Of a stretch of DNA of 64,000 bases, positions 27,593 to 36,376 are shown piece by piece. Both the position numbers and the translations under genes were made by a program. This stretch comes from Pseudomonas fluorescens. GTDB taxonomy: Bacteria; Pseudomonadota; Gammaproteobacteria; Pseudomonadales; Pseudomonadaceae. The stretch lies in assembly GCF_902497995.1 (NCBI RefSeq), contig NZ_CABVII010000010.1, forward strand, positions 124,001 to 188,000, read 5' to 3'. The stretch's first letter is position 1. Each line of letters opens with the position of its first letter. Below the pieces are notes generated by a model. The model saw only the letters and a program-made list of their open reading frames with translations. It was not told the DNA's origin and did no database searches.

Positions 27593-28447
27593 CTATTCCA
27601 GCATCTTGTCGATCAACCAGCTCCCCGCCGGCCCCGGCGGATTCAACCGCGACCACAGCGCATCCACCGACACGGTCTTCGGCCAACCACGCACCTGAAG
27701 CTCCTGCAACGACCCCGCGCCAAAGCGTTCCACCAACCACCGGGGCAGCGGCGCCCAGCCGAAGCCGCCCTGGGCCATTTCCAGCAGCATCAGGTAGCTC
27801 GGCGCCGACCAGACGCGCCCCATTGCCCGGCTTTCATAGGGATTGACGATGGTCGCCAGGCGCAGTTCGCGATGCTGGCGCAGCACGTCCTGATCCACCT
27901 TTGCCAAAGCCGCCAACGGATGTCCGGGGGCTACAAACAGCGCGATTGCCGTGCGTTCGTCCACCGTCGAACTGGCCAGGTCCGGTGGGTAGCTGGCTTG
28001 CTGCTCGGCGAAGGCGACATGGGCTCGACCGCTTTGCACCAGCGCCACCAGGTCATCGCATTCGGCAATCAGGCATTCGAGCTCCAGGTCCGGATAACGC
28101 TGTTCGAAGCTACTCAGTGCCGCTTCGAATCGGTCGGACTGGTAGGTGTCGGACAGCGCCACCGTCAGTTTCGCCTCGACCCCTTGGGACAATTGGCTGG
28201 CGGTCATTTCCAGGCGGCTGGTGGCCGCCAGTATCGCCTCGGCCCGCTGTAATACCACGTGCCCGGCCGGCGTCAGGCCGGGCTTGCGACTGCTGCGATC
28301 GAACAAGGTCAGGTTCAGGTCGATTTCCAGGCTGGCCACTGCCGCGCTGATGGTCGACTGACTGCGGCCAAGCTTGCGCGCCGCCGCAGAGAACGAGCCT
28401 TGCGTCGCCGCTTGGACGAAGGCCAGCAACACTTCGTGAGAAGCCAT
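27593..28447 (-). CDS. LysR-family transcriptional regulator
   Basis: A 284-residue LysR protein: N-terminal helix-turn-helix GSFSAAARKLGRSQSTISAAVASLEIDLNLTLFDR (residues 18-52) and a periplasmic-binding-like effector domain. It is divergent from the PACE efflux gene with an 89-bp shared region, the same arrangement as AceR and AceI in Acinetobacter. It is therefore likely to control that gene. The ligand is unknown. Confidence 0.87.
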   Translation of the reverse strand: MASHEVLLAFVQAATQGSFSAAARKLGRSQSTISAAVASLEIDLNLTLFDRSSRKPGLTPAGHVVLQRAEAILAATSRLEMTASQLSQGVEAKLTVALSDTYQSDRFEAALSSFEQRYPDLELECLIAECDDLVALVQSGRAHVAFAEQQASYPPDLASSTVDERTAIALFVAPGHPLAALAKVDQDVLRQHRELRLATIVNPYESRAMGRVWSAPSYLMLLEMAQGGFGWAPLPRWLVERFGAGSLQELQVRGWPKTVSVDALWSRLNPPGPAGSWLIDKMLE

Positions 28448-28536
28448 GAACTATCGCCCTGATCGATGGTTATTGGTTATGAAGTATCGATGCGATGACG
28501 GACCATGGCAACCACAGTCACCCAGGGAGTCTGGCC

Positions 28537-28974
28537 ATGAACGCCAATAAATCCATCACTGAACGTATTTTCCAGGCCATTGGTTTTGAACTGCTGGCGG
28601 TGCTGATCTGCACCCCGTTGCTCGCCTGGGTCATGGACAAACCGATGCTGGAAATGGGCGTGGCGACCATGGCGATCGCAGGGCTGGCCCTCGCCTGGAA
28701 CGTGGTCTTCAACGGCTTGTTCGATCGCGCGCTCAAACGTTTTGCCCTTGTGCGTAACGCCTGGGTGCGCGTCGTGCATGCGCTGCTGTTTGAAGGTGGC
28801 CTGGTCGCCGTCGGCGTGCCGCTGATTGCCTGGTGGCTGAATATCAGCCTGTGGCAGGCGTTCCTGCTGGACATTGGTGTATTGCTGTTTTTCCTGCCGT
28901 ATACCTACCTTTATCACTGGGCCTATGACGTGGTGCGTGAGCGGCTGGTAATGCGCACGTCTTACGAAGGCTAA
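28537..28974 (+). CDS. PACE-family multidrug efflux protein (AceI-like)
   Basis: Proteobacterial antimicrobial compound efflux proteins export biocides such as chlorhexidine and, naturally, short-chain diamines. The 145-residue protein has four spans in two repeats (bacterial transmembrane pair domain): RIFQAIGFELLAVLICTPLLAW holds Glu18, the equivalent of the essential Glu15 of AceI, and the second repeat has ALLFEGGLVAVGVPL. The ATG at 28537 is preferred over upstream codons because GGGAG lies about 8 bases before it. Confidence 0.87.
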   Translation: MNANKSITERIFQAIGFELLAVLICTPLLAWVMDKPMLEMGVATMAIAGLALAWNVVFNGLFDRALKRFALVRNAWVRVVHALLFEGGLVAVGVPLIAWWLNISLWQAFLLDIGVLLFFLPYTYLYHWAYDVVRERLVMRTSYEG

Positions 28975-28975
28975 A

Positions 28976-29105
28976 AGCAAAGATCGTCCGAACGCGGCCC
29001 GAACCTGCGGCAGCGCCTACACCGACCGGGAACAACCACAATGGCGGATATACCCGATTCCTTGTAGGAGCTGTCGAGTGAAACGAGGCGGCGATCTTTT
29101 GATCT
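28976..29105. repeat. inverted pair of a second repeat family
   Basis: TGTAGGAGCTGTCGAGTGAA...GCGGCGATCTTTTGATC on the plus strand is mirrored upstream by a decayed inverted copy (AAAGATCGTCC...GCGGCAGCGCCTACA). It resembles the Pseudomonas repeat that ends in GCGATCTTTTGATC and differs from the main REP family. Confidence 0.6.
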
Positions 29106-30127
29106 TAATAATCCTGCCGCTTGCGAAATGCCCAACGCCCGGCGATCACGGTAAAGGTCGCGACCAATGCCACCAGGATCCAGAACCCCTCAGGGTCACC
29201 GGACAGCGGTACTCCACCGACGTTCATGCCAAAGAACCCGGCAATGATGTTGATCGGCAGCGCCAGCACCGTGACCACGGTCAGGGTGAACAAGGTGCAG
29301 TTGCTCTGTTCATTGAGGTTGGCGGCGATTTCTTCCTGCAACAGCTTGATCCGCTCCCCCAGTGCCGTGAGGTCGTTGATGATCAGCGCAAACTCCTCGG
29401 TGGACTTGCGCAACTCCTTCACGTCCTCTTTCTGCAACCACTGCGGCGGCCGATTCAGCAACCGCAGCAACGAGCCCGGTTCCAGCGCCAGCAGACGTTG
29501 CAGGCGCACCAGCACCCGGCGATTGGCGCCCAGCTCAGCCCGGTTGGTCGACAGCCGGGACGACAGCAACTCATCCTCGATCTGGTCGACACTGAGGCTG
29601 GTCCTGCGCACGATCTGCGTCAGTACTTCGCCCTGATCGCGCAGTAAATGCACCAGCAATTCCAGCGGCGAGCGAAAGCACTCGCCGGCCTTCACCGACG
29701 AGCGCAATTTATCCACCAAGTGCAGCGGTTGCAGGCGCGCGCTGATGAGCAGCCGGCTGCGGGCGCAGACCCACAGCGTCGACACATCGGACGAAGCCAT
29801 GCTGCTGAGGTTGAATACCACATCGTTGACCACCGCCAGCAACGCCGAATCGACGTGCTCGATACGGGTCGAACGCGAACCTTCATGCAGTGCTTCAAAA
29901 AACTCTTCGGGCAATTCCAGATGATTTTTCATCCAGCGCTCGCACGCGGCATGGGCGAGGTTGAGGTGCAGCCAGAGAAATTCATCGCTGTCGTCCGGTT
30001 GTTGCAGGCACTGCAAAGCCCTGGCCGAATCGATTTCCCGACCCCGTTCGCCGGGGCGAAAACTGAAACCGTACAGCAGACCGAACAGGTCCGGGTCGCG
30101 ATGACTTTGGTCGATGCTGTGGTTCAT
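29105..30127 (-). CDS. CorA/ZntB-family metal ion transporter
   Basis: Inner-membrane pentameric channel or transporter for divalent cations, zinc export or uptake in the ZntB branch. The product has a large cytoplasmic N-terminal domain and two C-terminal spans, the first ending in the GMN-type motif of the family (IIAGFFGMNVGGVPL). The start is set at ATG 30127 (residues MNHSIDQSHRDPDLFG); a GTG 39 bases upstream is also open, but neither has a strong ribosome site. The final residues FRKRQDY are cytoplasmic. Confidence 0.85.
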   Translation of the reverse strand: MNHSIDQSHRDPDLFGLLYGFSFRPGERGREIDSARALQCLQQPDDSDEFLWLHLNLAHAACERWMKNHLELPEEFFEALHEGSRSTRIEHVDSALLAVVNDVVFNLSSMASSDVSTLWVCARSRLLISARLQPLHLVDKLRSSVKAGECFRSPLELLVHLLRDQGEVLTQIVRRTSLSVDQIEDELLSSRLSTNRAELGANRRVLVRLQRLLALEPGSLLRLLNRPPQWLQKEDVKELRKSTEEFALIINDLTALGERIKLLQEEIAANLNEQSNCTLFTLTVVTVLALPINIIAGFFGMNVGGVPLSGDPEGFWILVALVATFTVIAGRWAFRKRQDY

Positions 30128-30220
30128 GGAGGCTCGCTGTGCGGAGGCGCCTGTCGCGGGTTTCACAGGTTCACTTGAGCCGCATCATCGCAAGGCTGTT
30201 TGACGGTTTTGTGACGGTTC

Positions 30221-31399
30221 TTAACGGCGAGTGGGCAGGCTGAAGGTAAAGATCGTGCCCTGTTCAGCGTTGGAGGCCACGTCCAGTTTCCCCCCATGGG
30301 ACTTTGCGATCTCGCTGGCGATGTACAAGCCCAACCCGAGGCCGGCCTGCGGTGTATCGCGGGTTGGTCGCGAATAGGGTTTGAACAGGTGCGGCAACAC
30401 CTGCTCGGCAATCTGTCCCTGATTTTTTACGCTTAGCACAAAGGTTCCTTGAGCGATCCGCGCGCTGACCTCTACCGAACTTGCGGGATCGCCATGGTTG
30501 ACAGCGTTGGCCACCAGGTTGGAGGCCAATTGCGTGACACGCTCGCGATCGCAATGCACACCGCGCAAGTCGCCGATGGACGACACAATACTGCGATCGG
30601 GGTACACGCTCTGGATTTCAGCAATCACATGCCGTAATGCCTCTTCCAGATCCGGGCACGGCTCGATGTTCACCGGGATGCCCTTGCCCGTGGAGCCTCG
30701 AGTGAAGTCCAGCACGTCATTGACCAGTTTGGTCGCGCGACGGGCGCTGGTGAGGATGTGGCGCACCAGCTTGTCGCTGGCCGGGTCGGGACATTTACGC
30801 AGGAGCATTTCCGCGCCGACGCTGATGGCAAACAAGGGGTTGCGCAAGTCATGCCCGAGCACGGCGATGAACTGCTCGCGCAGTTCGCCGGTTTCCTGCT
30901 CCTGCATCAGGGCCGCTTCGGTCTGTTGCTGGTTTTCTTCGGATTCGATCTGCAGCGCCAGCATCCGCGCAAACGATTCCATGGTGCTCTGGATCGTGCT
31001 GGAGGTGAGCGGTGCCGGGTTGGGATCGAGGGCGCAGATGGTGCCGAAGAAACGCCCGTCGGTGCGAAAAATCGGCACGGCAATGTAGCTTTCGAATTGA
31101 TACAGGCGCGGCGTATGGTGGTCGCGGTACAGCGGGTCGTCACTGGCCTTATCGATCACCACGGCGTGGTGGGCCTGACGAATTTCGTGGCACAGGGTAG
31201 TCGTCACCTCCAGCTCGCCACCGACCTGCAGGCCGAAACCCAGTTGATCGAGCACCGCACAGGCGGTCCAGGAATCTTCGGTGACCCGGGCCACTGCGGC
31301 AAAGCGCAGGCCGGTCATTTCGCGGATCACCTGAAGCATGGCGGGCACTGCGCTGATCCGGCCGATGGTGGCAATGTCTGCTGCCGCTGTCTGACCCAT
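30221..31399 (-). CDS. soluble GAF-domain sensor histidine kinase
   Basis: A 392-residue histidine kinase without membrane spans. A GAF sensor domain covers about residues 15-155 (YIAVPIFRTDGRFFGTICALDP), followed by a dimerisation domain with the phosphorylated His183 in VLGHDLRNPLF, and an HATPase domain with the N box (LVANAVNHG) and G box (AGLGLGLYIAS). No response regulator gene is adjacent, so it is an orphan kinase and its partner must be elsewhere. Confidence 0.88.
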   Translation of the reverse strand: MGQTAAADIATIGRISAVPAMLQVIREMTGLRFAAVARVTEDSWTACAVLDQLGFGLQVGGELEVTTTLCHEIRQAHHAVVIDKASDDPLYRDHHTPRLYQFESYIAVPIFRTDGRFFGTICALDPNPAPLTSSTIQSTMESFARMLALQIESEENQQQTEAALMQEQETGELREQFIAVLGHDLRNPLFAISVGAEMLLRKCPDPASDKLVRHILTSARRATKLVNDVLDFTRGSTGKGIPVNIEPCPDLEEALRHVIAEIQSVYPDRSIVSSIGDLRGVHCDRERVTQLASNLVANAVNHGDPASSVEVSARIAQGTFVLSVKNQGQIAEQVLPHLFKPYSRPTRDTPQAGLGLGLYIASEIAKSHGGKLDVASNAEQGTIFTFSLPTRR

Positions 31400-31510
31400 G
31401 TACGTTGTTCTCGCTGCAAGATGCCGAGGGGGGTCGAGGAATTCTAGCGGGCTGGCGCGAGGTTGGCGTCACTTGATTCATGGCGTTCGGGATCAGCTGA
31501 TGCAGGATGC

Positions 31511-31547
31511 AAAAAAGCCGCACGACCCGAAAGGCGTGCGGCTTTTT
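31511..31547 (-). terminator. terminator after the PepSY gene
   Basis: AAAAAAGCCGCACG and CGTGCGGCTTTTT form a GC-rich stem with A/T runs on both sides, so it can act in both directions. It lies 11 bp after the stop of the PepSY gene. Confidence 0.88.
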
Positions 31548-31557
31548 GATCTGTGCA

Positions 31558-31863
31558 TCAGGTGTCTTGTTTGTTGCTCAGTACTTTGCCAGTGGCGGCA
31601 TCGAAATCCACGTCCCATTCAACGCCTTCAACTGTGCGCAGTTCGACTTCGTACTCGTAGCCGTTGAAGTGGTTGTCCAGGTCAGTGTCAGTGATGGTCG
31701 CACCCGGGTGCAATTTCAGGGCGGCCTGGTTCAGTTCTTCCAATGGCTTGATCTTGCCGCTCTTGACCAGCTCAGGGATTTGGTCGACGCGAACATCGGC
31801 CTGGGCCAGGCCCGCGGTGAGGGTCAGGGCAGCAGCGGTGAACAAGGCAGTCAGGGTGTTCAT
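31558..31863 (-). CDS. periplasmic PepSY-domain protein
   Basis: A 101-residue protein with a signal peptide cleaved after GLAQA. The mature part is one PepSY domain with the typical segment GYEYEVELRTVEGVEWDVDFDAATGKVL. PepSY proteins often inhibit proteases or take part in two-component or metal-related signalling. It is monocistronic, with a strong terminator. Confidence 0.85.
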   Translation of the reverse strand: MNTLTALFTAAALTLTAGLAQADVRVDQIPELVKSGKIKPLEELNQAALKLHPGATITDTDLDNHFNGYEYEVELRTVEGVEWDVDFDAATGKVLSNKQDT

Positions 31864-31945
31864 GGGATTCTTTCCTTGGATGATCTGTTTAAGTGGGATC
31901 AGATTAACTGTGGCAACTTAATTCACCCTTAATTCCTAAAACCGC

Positions 31946-31974
31946 CCGTAGGAGCGAGGCTTGCCCGCGAAGCA
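31946..31974. repeat. single REP
   Basis: GTAGGAGCGAGGCTTGCCCG followed by CGAAG without an inverted partner nearby. It lies between the PepSY promoter and the stop codon of glpQ. Confidence 0.75.
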
Positions 31975-31991
31975 GACACCTCGGTCCCAAA

Positions 31992-33119
31992 TCAATACCC
32001 ATTGTTCTGCAACAACTGCGCAACACTAGCCGCCGCCGGCCGCTTATAGAACTTAAGCAGTTCACTGGCGCGATTAGTGAAGATGCCATCAACCCCGGCG
32101 TCCATGACTTTCTGATAATCCACTGCATCGTCGACAGTGTAGACATGCACCAGCAACCCCTGATCATGGGTGAACTGGTTCATCCACGGCTGCACCAGGT
32201 CCGAATAGCTCTGATCACCCCCCTGGGTCAGCCTGGCAGAAGGGCCGGTGCCGATCGCGCCCTGGGCTTTGGCGTATTCGACCCAGCGCTGGTATTCGGC
32301 CTTGTCCTTCGGTTGCTGTTTGGCATAGAACGTCGCTTTGTCCTTGTCGCCGGACTCGGCAAAGGTCACCTTGGACTTTGGCTCGATACTGCCTTCGCCG
32401 ACCCACAACAGCAGGATCTTCGGCACTTGCGGCATTTCCTTTTCCAGCAATTCGAGGCTGCCCTTTTCAAACGTTTGCAACACCACCTTGCCTTTACCCT
32501 GGCCGACCGCCAGTTCGCTTTTCGCCAGTTTCGACCCTGTCGGACTCAACCAGCCGCGATCCTGGAGTTTCTCCTTGAGGTCGCGTTCGAGCCCGGGAAA
32601 CTGCTTCGGTTCTTTGGTTTCGATGTACAGGCCCGGCTTGTGCAGCGGATTGCTCTGGGCGATGTCGATGATCTCGTCCAGGGTCAGGATTTTCAGCCCC
32701 GCATAGGCAGGACGGGCGCGATCCGGGTAAGCGCTGTTGAACCAGCTGCCGGCATCGAGGGTTTTCAGCTCCGCAAGGGTGAACGCGTTGGCCGGGCTGT
32801 CCTTGCGCTCCGGAAACTTGATGGCGACGTCGGTGGTGCGTTGCAGGTTGTCGTCGTGCAAGGCGAACAGCACGCCGTCCTTGCTGCGCTGCAAGTCCAG
32901 CTCCAGGTAGTCGGCGCCCAGATCGCGAGCCAGTTTGTAGGCCGGGGCAGTGGATTCCGGTGCATCGAAGGACGCGCCGCGGTGCGCGATCACCGCCGGA
33001 TGCGGGATGCCCAGGCGGGTCGCCAGTGCGGTGGGGCTTGGTTCGCTGGCGGCCTGCGCCGGGCCGAGGCCGAGCAGCACACTGAGCAGCAGGGCGCTTT
33101 GGGTGAAGGTGACAGGCAT
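31992..33119 (-). CDS. glpQ: periplasmic glycerophosphodiester phosphodiesterase
   Basis: Hydrolyses glycerophosphodiesters to glycerol-3-phosphate and an alcohol. The 375-residue protein has a signal peptide ending GPAQAAS, then the GDPD catalytic motif IAHRGASFDAPEST with its conserved His and the acidic pair in LELDLQRSKDGVLFALHDD. The C-terminal part ends in FTNRASELLKFY as in GlpQ-type enzymes. Length is standard for the periplasmic form. Confidence 0.9.
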   Translation of the reverse strand: MPVTFTQSALLLSVLLGLGPAQAASEPSPTALATRLGIPHPAVIAHRGASFDAPESTAPAYKLARDLGADYLELDLQRSKDGVLFALHDDNLQRTTDVAIKFPERKDSPANAFTLAELKTLDAGSWFNSAYPDRARPAYAGLKILTLDEIIDIAQSNPLHKPGLYIETKEPKQFPGLERDLKEKLQDRGWLSPTGSKLAKSELAVGQGKGKVVLQTFEKGSLELLEKEMPQVPKILLLWVGEGSIEPKSKVTFAESGDKDKATFYAKQQPKDKAEYQRWVEYAKAQGAIGTGPSARLTQGGDQSYSDLVQPWMNQFTHDQGLLVHVYTVDDAVDYQKVMDAGVDGIFTNRASELLKFYKRPAAASVAQLLQNNGY

Positions 33120-33353
33120 GGGTCGAGGTCCTTTCGCAGTTTTTCAAAGAACTCCCTTTTAACAACTGAGGGCTGGCCGCGCTATCGCGAGACCGACATA
33201 AACCTGTGTAAAGTCCAATTTTTCCGCGCTTTTGTGCGGTTCCTTGCAGTACGCTTGACCCCGACAGATTCCCCGGCAGAGGGAAAACCGTTCACTTGCC
33301 CTGCGTGTAAACCATCGATCACCGGTCCTTCGCGACCCTTTGTGAGGTTTATC

Positions 33354-33680
33354 ATGCGCATCACTTCCCAGTTCATCTGCCAGGCTGCCGACCAACTCAA
33401 AGGCTTCGTCGGCCTCAATCGCAAGACCGGCCAGTACATCGTTCGCTTCAGTGAAGACGCGTTCGGCATGGACGTGGCGGATGACGGCATTATTCCGGTG
33501 AGCGAGTTCGTCTGGGCACCCGGTCCGGAGCAGGCCATGACGCTTAAACGCGAGTTGATTCAGTTGTTGCTGGATCAGAACATCAATGACCAGATCAACA
33601 TAACCGAGCCGTTGCGGGTGTATATGAATCGGCGGGAAGTGCCGGAGATTTCGGCGGTGCGCAGTCTTGTGCATGGCTGA
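33354..33680 (+). CDS. DUF2025-like conserved protein, 108 residues
   Basis: A small soluble protein starting MRITSQFICQAADQLKGFVG. The ATG at 33354 follows GTGAGG. It resembles the PA1123-type Pseudomonas family as I recall (DUF2025), for which a structure but no function is known. The long open frame upstream on the same strand overlaps glpQ and is a shadow. A single REP lies 20 bp after the stop. Confidence 0.7.
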   Translation: MRITSQFICQAADQLKGFVGLNRKTGQYIVRFSEDAFGMDVADDGIIPVSEFVWAPGPEQAMTLKRELIQLLLDQNINDQINITEPLRVYMNRREVPEISAVRSLVHG

Positions 33681-33982
33681 ATTTTGCGGTGATGGTGATG
33701 GCCTATTCGCGAGCAGGCTCGCTCCCACAGGGGATTTTCTGGGTACGCAAAATCCAAGACCGATCGGAATCCATAGATGTGTGCGAGCCAGCTCGCGAAT
33801 GCGGCCCGAAGAGCAGCACATCATCTACTGTTTGAACGCATACCCCCGCTCAACCCTGCACACTCGCATATGACACGCCGAATACCAAATCGAGCGCCCA
33901 CGCTCATGAATTGCACTGTGCTCGGGATGAAGCTTCCACGGAGACGACCACTACCCTGGGCGGCAAAACGAACAACCATGGC
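33681..33982. other. 300-bp spacer with one REP
   Basis: Holds a single REP (CTATTCGCGAGCAGGCTCGC then TCCCACAG, 33701-33730). The rest shows no gene and no terminator that I can recognise for the minus-strand operon that ends here. Confidence 0.5.
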
Positions 33983-34324
33983 TTAAAGCAGCCGTAGGCG
34001 CTCGACGATGTCGCCGTTTTTCAGATGTGAATCAACGATTTCCTCAATATCCCCGGGCTCGACGTAGCGATACCAGATGCCTTCGGGATAAATCACCACC
34101 ACAGGCCCTTCTGCACAACGGTTCAGGCAACCGGCCTGGTTGACCCGCACCTTTCCCTGACCGTTCAGCCCATAACTGGCGACGAGCGACTTGCACTGCT
34201 CATAGCCGCTTTTACCCTGGCGTTGCGCACAGCAATCGCGGTTGTTGTCACGCTGGTTCACGCAGAAAAATATATGCCGCTGGTAGCGCGAGGGTGTTTC
34301 TTGCGTCTTATTTTTATCAGTCAT
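33983..34324 (-). CDS. thioredoxin-like (2Fe-2S) ferredoxin
   Basis: Small electron carrier of 113 residues with a thioredoxin-fold 2Fe-2S domain. Cysteines occur at HIFFCVNQRD, DCCAQR and GCLNRCAEGP, the spacing of the (2Fe-2S) ferredoxin-domain family, and GPVVVIYPEGIWYRYV is the matching C-terminal strand. Similar genes are core in Pseudomonas as I recall. It starts only 32 bp after the acyltransferase gene on the same strand, so it may be read with the upstream cluster and could serve the diiron protein; this is inference. Confidence 0.8.
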   Translation of the reverse strand: MTDKNKTQETPSRYQRHIFFCVNQRDNNRDCCAQRQGKSGYEQCKSLVASYGLNGQGKVRVNQAGCLNRCAEGPVVVIYPEGIWYRYVEPGDIEEIVDSHLKNGDIVERLRLL

Positions 34325-34356
34325 TGATCAGTCCTGCTGAAATAAAAGCTCTGGGC

Positions 34357-35379
34357 TTACAAGGAGAAACGCTCGAACGGTGCTGAGCATGGCTTGCCGA
34401 AACAGATCTGCAGGTCACCTTTGGCGGGGCTCATGACGAGTGCCGAGACGGTTTTCCCCTGTTTGAATTCGCGCCCGTGAGCGCAGATGGAAGCCGGGCT
34501 ATTGGTGTGGTCGGCTAATAAAATCCTGGCCCGAGCGATGTCCAATCGCGGATCGTGGGACAAGGCGCTGTCGAGCACCTGAGTCCGCAGATAGGTGGTG
34601 GACTGCGACGACACCTGCTCCTCGCCGGTAAAGTCCGGGTGGAGGAAGTGGTTGCAGTGGGTCAGCACCGAGCCTTCGAGCACCCGATGCCCGAGTACCG
34701 TCATCTCCACGATAAGCAAGCGCCCCCCCTGCGCCAACGTCAAGCTGCGCGAGGAGGCACGGGGTATCCGTACTATTTCTTCAAGACAAGCCTCAATCGA
34801 GGTTTTGCCCAGCAGTTGGCGCACTAACAGGTAAGGCGGTACGCCCACTCGCCATACTCCACCGATCACCATATTGATACCCACCGCCAAACCGTGACTG
34901 TTGATGCCTGCATACCCCAGTAAACCGGTATAGGCCCACATCAAGATGTCCCCTGCGTGCTCAGTTGCCCCTCGATAACGCAGGGCGCAGAGGTAGTCGC
35001 GCAGATCACCGGACAAATCGATCGTCTGCGCGATCGTGCCCCCCTCTTCTGGATCAATGAACGCCAAAGTGGTGCAGTCTTCGCCCCAGCCTGTCAGCTC
35101 TCGGCGGATTTGCAGCAGCATGGCTTGCTCTGGGGTGATATCAGCGCCTCTGGCCAGCCCCAGCACCTCTTGGCCGAGGCCGGGCAGATGGTCGTGAAGC
35201 ACCGCCAGAAACTGGCGACTGATGCCCATTACCTCTTCCTGCGCCAACGGTACGCGCCTGAGGCGGTTGACCTGCGCCAAGCCATCATCGAGGAAGAGTC
35301 GGATTAGGTCCCGGGCAGCGAAGCCATACGCTTCGCCACGCCGTCCGGGGTCGGTTTCGCAGATTTCATAGACAGCCAT
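34357..35379 (-). CDS. C45-family acyltransferase/amidohydrolase (penicillin acyltransferase-like)
   Basis: Members of this Ntn-hydrolase family (isopenicillin N acyltransferase, acid ceramidase-like) cut themselves before a cysteine that becomes the N-terminal nucleophile. The 340-residue protein has the diagnostic segment GWGEDCTTLAFIDP, with Cys102 at almost the position of Cys103 in the fungal enzyme, and a following NSHGLAVGINMVIGGVW segment typical of the family. No signal peptide is seen, so it is cytoplasmic. In this operon it could transfer or remove an acyl or aminoacyl group on the product. Confidence 0.78.
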   Translation of the reverse strand: MAVYEICETDPGRRGEAYGFAARDLIRLFLDDGLAQVNRLRRVPLAQEEVMGISRQFLAVLHDHLPGLGQEVLGLARGADITPEQAMLLQIRRELTGWGEDCTTLAFIDPEEGGTIAQTIDLSGDLRDYLCALRYRGATEHAGDILMWAYTGLLGYAGINSHGLAVGINMVIGGVWRVGVPPYLLVRQLLGKTSIEACLEEIVRIPRASSRSLTLAQGGRLLIVEMTVLGHRVLEGSVLTHCNHFLHPDFTGEEQVSSQSTTYLRTQVLDSALSHDPRLDIARARILLADHTNSPASICAHGREFKQGKTVSALVMSPAKGDLQICFGKPCSAPFERFSL

Positions 35380-35434
35380 TGCTCGTCACCTTTTGCACGA
35401 GGCATTGCAACCGAGGGGTGGTCGACACGGGATA

Positions 35435-36376
35435 TCAGGCCGGCAGGGCCGTCATACCCGCCGATATGACAGCGGTATTGAGGCGCAACTCGATCATGTC
35501 GCCAAAAACCACCGTTGCCTTGTCACACAGCGGCATCAGCAGCGCGGAGAACTCCCCAGCCTTGGGGGCAACGGTCTGGAAACCGGGGACGGAGTTCACT
35601 TCCAGAATCTTCAGTCCCTCGGCGGTTTCAATCAGATCGACGCCCGCCATTGCGGCATTGAAGGCGCGGGCAGCGCGTTCGGCCAGTTGATAGGCCTCAT
35701 CAGGCAACGGCTCGGACATGACGATCTTGGCGCCCACTGCGATATTGCTCAGGAATGCACCCGGCTGGGCATACCGGTAGAAGCCAAAGACCGGTTTGAA
35801 GTCCGCACACTGCACTCGGATATCCCGTCCGGGCTTGTCGACAAACTGCTGAAAATACAAGGGAGCCTGTGAGTCAGTTGCACTGGCCAACACTTCAAGC
35901 ACCTCGGCTTCGCTATAGAGCGGTCGCACCCCTTCACCTTTAGAGCCGTTATCGGGCTTGAACACCAGGGGCAAGCCCAGCGCTTCGACAATGCAGCGCA
36001 CCGGGGTATCGCGCCCACAAATAAGCGCCGGGACATGGGGTAAGTTGTGCCTGACCAGCAAGGCCGAGTTCATGGCCTTTGATTGCATCGCTTCCAGGGT
36101 CGGCCCATCGTTTATCACGGTGTACCCTAGTTGCTTGAACATTTTGAGCAGAAAATTGCCGTAGTGGCCCTCCATCCCCGACGTCCAGCCCACCACTAGC
36201 GCGGGCTTGAGCGGTGCGCCCTCGTACCAAAGCTGCAGTTCCTGGCCTTCGGCCTTCACTTGTATCTGAGCGGGGCGTAACACCAGAACCTCTAGCTCAC
36301 GGCGCAGGAGATCTTCATGCAGGCAACGCACATCGCGCGTCCACTCACGGCAAAGGATCAACACGGGATTATTCAT
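35435..36376 (-). CDS. RimK-like ATP-grasp ligase
   Basis: ATP-grasp ligases join a carboxylate, through an acyl phosphate, to an amine. The 313-residue protein has the nucleotide-binding lysine segment LVFKPDNGSKGEGVRPL near residue 137, GRDIRVQ near residue 184 and the metal-binding end GLKILEVNSVPGFQT near residue 258-272. It is close in layout to RimK/LysX/CpaF-type amino-acid ligases. Its start overlaps the stop of the 81-residue gene by 8 bp. The substrates are unknown. Confidence 0.85.
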   Translation of the reverse strand: MNNPVLILCREWTRDVRCLHEDLLRRELEVLVLRPAQIQVKAEGQELQLWYEGAPLKPALVVGWTSGMEGHYGNFLLKMFKQLGYTVINDGPTLEAMQSKAMNSALLVRHNLPHVPALICGRDTPVRCIVEALGLPLVFKPDNGSKGEGVRPLYSEAEVLEVLASATDSQAPLYFQQFVDKPGRDIRVQCADFKPVFGFYRYAQPGAFLSNIAVGAKIVMSEPLPDEAYQLAERAARAFNAAMAGVDLIETAEGLKILEVNSVPGFQTVAPKAGEFSALLMPLCDKATVVFGDMIELRLNTAVISAGMTALPA

